Shown piece after piece: positions 36,983 to 40,087 of a stretch of 40,087 bases of DNA. Position 1 is the stretch's first letter; every line of letters begins with the position of its first letter. This DNA comes from Nitrosomonas sp. (GTDB lineage Bacteria; Pseudomonadota; Gammaproteobacteria; Burkholderiales; Nitrosomonadaceae): NCBI GenBank assembly GCA_024282035.1, contig JAMWZR010000022.1:1-40087 (forward strand). Reading direction: 5' to 3'. Below the pieces are notes generated by a model. It was not told the DNA's origin. It did not search any database and saw only the letters and a program-made list of their open reading frames with translations. A program made the translations under genes and the position numbers.

Positions 36983-37180
36983 TTAAGCGTATGGCATCAT
37001 TGTGCGCACAGACAAAACATTAGTAGCATGAACATCCGCAATGCCACGCAACTGACGTTTATTTTTAGTGGTTTTCTTAGTTAATATGTGTCGTTTAAAA
37101 GCTTGGGACCGTTTGATACTTCCATTAGCTCTAAACTTAAAGCGCTTGGCAGCGCCACTTTTGGTTTTCATTTTTGGCAT
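36983..37180 (-). CDS. rpmI: 50S ribosomal protein L35
   Basis: A 65-residue, strongly basic L35 beginning [20 protein letters not shown]. It lies between infC and rplT, the conserved order. Confidence 0.98.
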   Translation of the reverse strand: MPKMKTKSGAAKRFKFRANGSIKRSQAFKRHILTKKTTKNKRQLRGIADVHATNVLSVRTMMPYA

Positions 37181-37212
37181 AAAAATGCTCCTTTATAATG
37201 TGAAACTAGGTG

Positions 37213-37227
37213 TTTCCATCATGGAAA
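37213..37227. repeat. Short palindrome in the infC-rpmI gap
   Basis: TTTCCAT and ATGGAAA around a single centre base form a perfect 15-base palindrome within the 94-base infC-rpmI gap. In E. coli the equivalent region folds into the L20 operator; whether this element contributes to such a structure is a guess. Confidence 0.3.
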
Positions 37228-37274
37228 ACTTTCCAACCCAGAATCACTTCTCATTTCCACAATCCAATGTAAGA

Positions 37275-37847
37275 TTAGGAAATTTCAGTAGAACTATCTG
37301 TCTTTAATTTTGTTTTTTCAGGTTTAGTCTCTTTCTTCTTGGGTGATAATACCATAACCATCTGCCGCCCTTCCATTTTTGGAAATTGCTCCACGATTGC
37401 ATGGGTATCCAAATCAGCTTTAACACGCTCCAACAGGCGCAACCCGAACTCCTGATGTGCCATTTCGCGCCCTCTAAAGCGTAAGGTCACTTTGACTTTG
37501 TCTCCCTCATGCAAAAAACTTATCAAGTTTTTGAGCTTGATATTGTAATCCCCTTCGTCCGTATTGGGTCTAAACTTGATTTCCTTGATCTGAACTTGTT
37601 TCTGTTTTAATTTCGCATCGTGCTTTTTTTTACTTTCTTGATAACGAAATTTTCCATAATCCATCAGTCGGCACACTGGGGGACTCGCTGTGGGTGCAAT
37701 CTCAACCAGATCAACCCCGGCTTCTTCAGCCAGTATATTGGCTTCCGCAAGCAGCAATATCCCTAACTGCTCTCCATCCACACCGATCACTCGTACTTCT
37801 GGCACATCAATTTCTTCATTTATTCTTGCAATTTTTTCCTGGACTAT
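37275..37847 (-). CDS. infC: Translation initiation factor IF-3 (AUA start)
   Basis: A 190-residue IF-3. The frame with a GTG at 37805 begins only at VPEVRVIG and would lack the conserved N-terminus. Extending upstream in the same frame gives [20 protein letters not shown], the usual IF-3 beginning, preceded by a stop codon at 37863-37865. No ATG, GTG or TTG exists in that extension before the conserved part. The best start is ATA at 37847, eight bases after a GGAG site (37856-37859). Known infC genes use rare AUU-type starts because IF-3 discriminates against them, giving autoregulation. The C-terminal domain ([20 protein letters not shown]) is complete. Confidence 0.93.
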   Translation of the reverse strand: MVQEKIARINEEIDVPEVRVIGVDGEQLGILLLAEANILAEEAGVDLVEIAPTASPPVCRLMDYGKFRYQESKKKHDAKLKQKQVQIKEIKFRPNTDEGDYNIKLKNLISFLHEGDKVKVTLRFRGREMAHQEFGLRLLERVKADLDTHAIVEQFPKMEGRQMVMVLSPKKKETKPEKTKLKTDSSTEIS

Positions 37848-37855
37848 GGCAAATT

Positions 37856-37859
37856 CTCC
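37856..37859 (-). promoter_or_regulatory. Ribosome-binding site that fixes the infC AUA start
   Basis: GGAG on the minus strand, eight bases before ATA at 37847. It supports initiation at the noncanonical codon rather than at the downstream GTG at 37805, before which I see no comparable site. Confidence 0.6.
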
Positions 37860-37878
37860 GAACTAGGTAATTAACAAA

Positions 37879-39791
37879 TCAATTTTTTGAAATAATTTCA
37901 CTATTCAGGCGTTCTATAAATGCTTGTAACGACATTTTCCCCTGATCCTCTCCTGCTCGATTCCTAACTGCAACCTCATTGGTCTTGATTTCTTCATCAC
38001 CAACAATGATTTGATAAGGTATTTTCTGCAAACTATGCTCGCGAATTTTATAGGTTATTTTTTCATTTCTCAAGTCCGCACTTGCTCTAATTCCCGATTC
38101 TCTTAACTGACTTTCGATTTTCTGTGCATATTCAGCTTGTCCTCGCGAAATATTGAGGATGACTACCTGTATAGGCGATAACCATAAAGGCAATGCTCCA
38201 GCATAATTTTCAATCAAAATACCGATAAACCTTTCCAAGGATCCCAGAATAGCTCTATGCAGCATAACCGGTATCTGACGGGAATTATCTTCTGCAACAT
38301 ATTCCACCCCTAAGCGATCTGGCATTGAAAAATCAAGCTGCAAAGTACCGCATTGCCAAACTCGTCCAATACAATCCTTTAATGAAAATTCAATTTTGGG
38401 TCCATAAAATGCACCTTCCCCGGGTTGTAATTGCCACTCGAGTTTCGCTTCACTTAAAGCAGCTTTTAGTGCTGACTCGGATTTGTCCCATTGCGCTTCT
38501 GTCCCCACACGTTTCTGTGGTCGGGTCGAAAGCTTGACTTGACTTGCAAATCCTTGAATCCAAAATCGGCATAAACAAGCTTCAATAAATCGATAAACGT
38601 CACCACTTCAGTCTGAATCTGATCTTCAGTGCAGAAAATATGTGCATCATCCTGGGTAAATGCACGAACACGCATAATGCCATGCAACGCACCGGATGCT
38701 TCATTGCGATGACAAGAGCCGAATTCTGCAAGACGAATGGGTAGTTCCCGATAACTTCTCAAGCCTTGATTGAAAACTTGAATATGTCCAGGACAATTCA
38801 TCGGCTTGATCGCAAAGTCACGCTCATCGGATTGAGTGGAAAACATGTTTTCCCTAAAATTTTCCCAATGACCAGAGCGTATCCATAGGTTTCTATCCAA
38901 AATAGCCGGGGTACGTATTTCCTGATAACCATTATTATTCAGAATATTACGCATGTACTGCTCAATCTGCTGCCATAACATCCATCCTTTGGGATGCCAA
39001 AAAACCATACCCGGCGCTTCATCCTGTAAATGAAACAAATCTAGCAGTTTTCCAAGCTTTCGGTGATCCCTCTTCTCCGCCTCTTCCAAACGATGGAGAT
39101 AATTCTTTTGATCTTCTTTATTAATCCAAGCCGTGCCATAAATACGCTGCAGCATCTCATTATTAGAATCACCACGCCAATAGGCCCCAGCAACTTTCAT
39201 CAGCTTGAAAACCTTCAGTCGTGATGTGGCAGGAACATGAGGACCTCGGCACAAATCTGTAAAATTACCCTGAGAATACAAAGATAAGTCTTCATTACCG
39301 GGTATGGATTCAATGATTTGTGCTTTATAGAGCTCGCCTTGCTGCTTAAAGAAATCGACAGCTTCTGTTCGTTCCAGAATTCTTCTCTCAATTTTCAAAT
39401 CACGCTTGCTAATTTCAAGCATGCGCTTTTCTATTGCAGCCAGATCTTCCGGTGTGAAAGGTCTTTTATAGGAAAAATCATAATAAAACCCATCTTCAAT
39501 AACAGGACCAATCGTCACTTGCGCTTCGGGAAATAGTTCCTTAACCGCATGCGCAAGCAAATGTGCGCACGAATGACGAATTATTTCCAATCCTTCATTC
39601 TCTTTTTCAGTAATAATGGCCAGATCGCAGTCTGCATCGATTGAGCTATAAACATCCACCAGTTTTCCATTGATCTTGCCCGCAATGGCCGCTCGTGCCA
39701 ACCCTGGACCAATTGCAGAAGCCACATCAAGAACGCTTACAGGCTGATCAAAAATGCGTTCCGAACCATCTGGTAAACGAACAACAGTCAC
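37879..39791 (-). pseudogene. thrS: Threonyl-tRNA synthetase interrupted by a frameshift
   Basis: The gene starts with GTG at 39791 after an AAGGA site and encodes the TGS domain (about residues 1-62), the editing domain with zinc motif [10 protein letters not shown], and the class II core through [16 protein letters not shown]. At about residue 415 the frame breaks: the first frame runs on to a stop at 38466-38468, and the remainder ([15 protein letters not shown] through motif 3 and the anticodon-binding domain) is in another frame ending at 37879. A five-base unit is tandemly duplicated at 38533-38546; deleting one unit restores [18 protein letters not shown] and leaves 1908 bases, exactly 636 codons with stop. 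Because thrS is normally essential, this is either a sequence error, a recent mutation backed by another copy, or something unusual. Confidence 0.92.
38533..38546. repeat. CTTGA tandem repeat causing the thrS frameshift
   Basis: Almost three copies of CTTGA (CTTGA CTTGA CTTG) on the plus strand. Normal ThrRS sequence is recovered with one copy fewer, so this is the site of a +5 slippage-type insertion. Confidence 0.9.
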
Positions 39792-39862
39792 GAGTATTCC
39801 TTCCGATTTTATGGTTAATCAACAAATATAGATTTAAAAAACTCTTTTGCTAATTTCGGTAT

Positions 39863-40087
39863 TTAATGAGCACTTGCCTTGTACCAACTATTCATCTTTT
39901 GCAAACCATACAGAATTTTAGGCGAGAATCCTATCGCTACAGCATCAACCAAACAATACCAAGCGGCCACACCACTCGGTGGATTGCCTTGGGTCCAGTC
40001 AAAAACCGGTTCTATCGCTGCCCACTTCCAAGTCCCTGCAGCCGTACCAACGATTTCCAGCCAGGTACAAATAAAAAATGCTCCCAG
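39863..40087 (-). CDS. C-terminal fragment of an unrecognised membrane protein, cut by the window edge
   Basis: The minus-strand frame is open from the window end to a TAA at 39863-39865, giving 74 residues. It begins in a hydrophobic segment (LGAFFICTWLEIVGTAAGTW), continues with KWAAIEPVFDW and a GNPPSG turn, then another hydrophobic segment (WYCLVDAVAIGF) and a polar end (MNSWYKASAH). At least two membrane segments are likely. The start lies outside the window. I do not recognise the family. The stop is about 70 bases upstream of thrS on the same strand. Confidence 0.65.
   Translation of the reverse strand: MGAFFICTWLEIVGTAAGTWKWAAIEPVFDWTQGNPPSGVAAWYCLVDAVAIGFSPKILYGLQKMNSWYKASAH

Noticed and set aside
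38466-38551. Programmed ribosomal frameshifting in thrS
   Set aside because: The site has no X-XXY-YYZ slippery heptamer and no obvious stimulatory structure; a simple pentamer duplication explains it fully.

Overview
The window looks like a chromosomal segment of a chemolithoautotrophic betaproteobacterium, most likely Nitrosomonas or a close relative. Three things suggest this. A form IA RubisCO operon (cbbR, then cbbLSQO) is present without carboxysome genes. A small histidine-rich periplasmic protein closely resembles SmbP, first described in Nitrosomonas europaea. The housekeeping blocks (lptCAB-rpoN-hpf-ptsN-hprK and thrS-infC-rpmI-rplT-pheST-ihfA-merR-tRNA-Pro) follow beta/gammaproteobacterial order. 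The assignment rests on reading the proteins, not on a database search.

Layout. 0-7 kb: a small membrane protein, the divergent regulator cbbR, and the CO2-fixation operon cbbL-cbbS-(terminator)-cbbQ-cbbO. CbbQ and CbbO are the AAA+/VWA activase pair that remodels inhibited RubisCO. 7-10 kb: an orphan HsdR-N-type nuclease-like protein, A+T-richer than its neighbours, then the potassium transporter kup. 10-14 kb: a secreted low-complexity Gly/Asp/Gln-rich protein, a YnfA-family membrane protein, a Rof-type Rho inhibitor, mutY and fthC. 14-20 kb (minus strand): lptC-lptA-lptB-rpoN-hpf-ptsN-hprK followed by ubiX, linking LPS export, nitrogen sigma factor, ribosome hibernation and the regulatory PTS. 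20-24.6 kb (plus strand): nadA, clsB, sua5, a CbbY-type phosphatase that complements the RubisCO operon, and smbP. 24.6-27.2 kb (minus strand): surE-pcm-nlpD.

27.2-32.2 kb is the accessory stretch. It holds about 0.85 kb without an intact gene, including a decayed N-terminus of a type I restriction-modification methylase (hsdM), then a NYN-domain protein, then a 944-residue FG-GAP/RTX-like surface protein. It lies on the 3' side of a tRNA-Pro(GGG) gene. 32.2-39.8 kb (minus strand): the translation operon thrS-infC-rpmI-rplT-pheS-pheT-ihfA-merR. The last 0.2 kb is the C-terminal end of an unrecognised membrane protein cut by the window edge.

The points most worth a second look are these: thrS is split by a 5-base tandem duplication whose removal exactly restores a 635-codon gene; infC appears to start at AUA; hsdM is present only as a relic while an orphan HsdR-N-like nuclease persists about 20 kb away; and the FG-GAP/RTX protein has no signal peptide and no adjacent transporter. 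I found no CRISPR array, no intact insertion sequence and no convincing novel multigene system.
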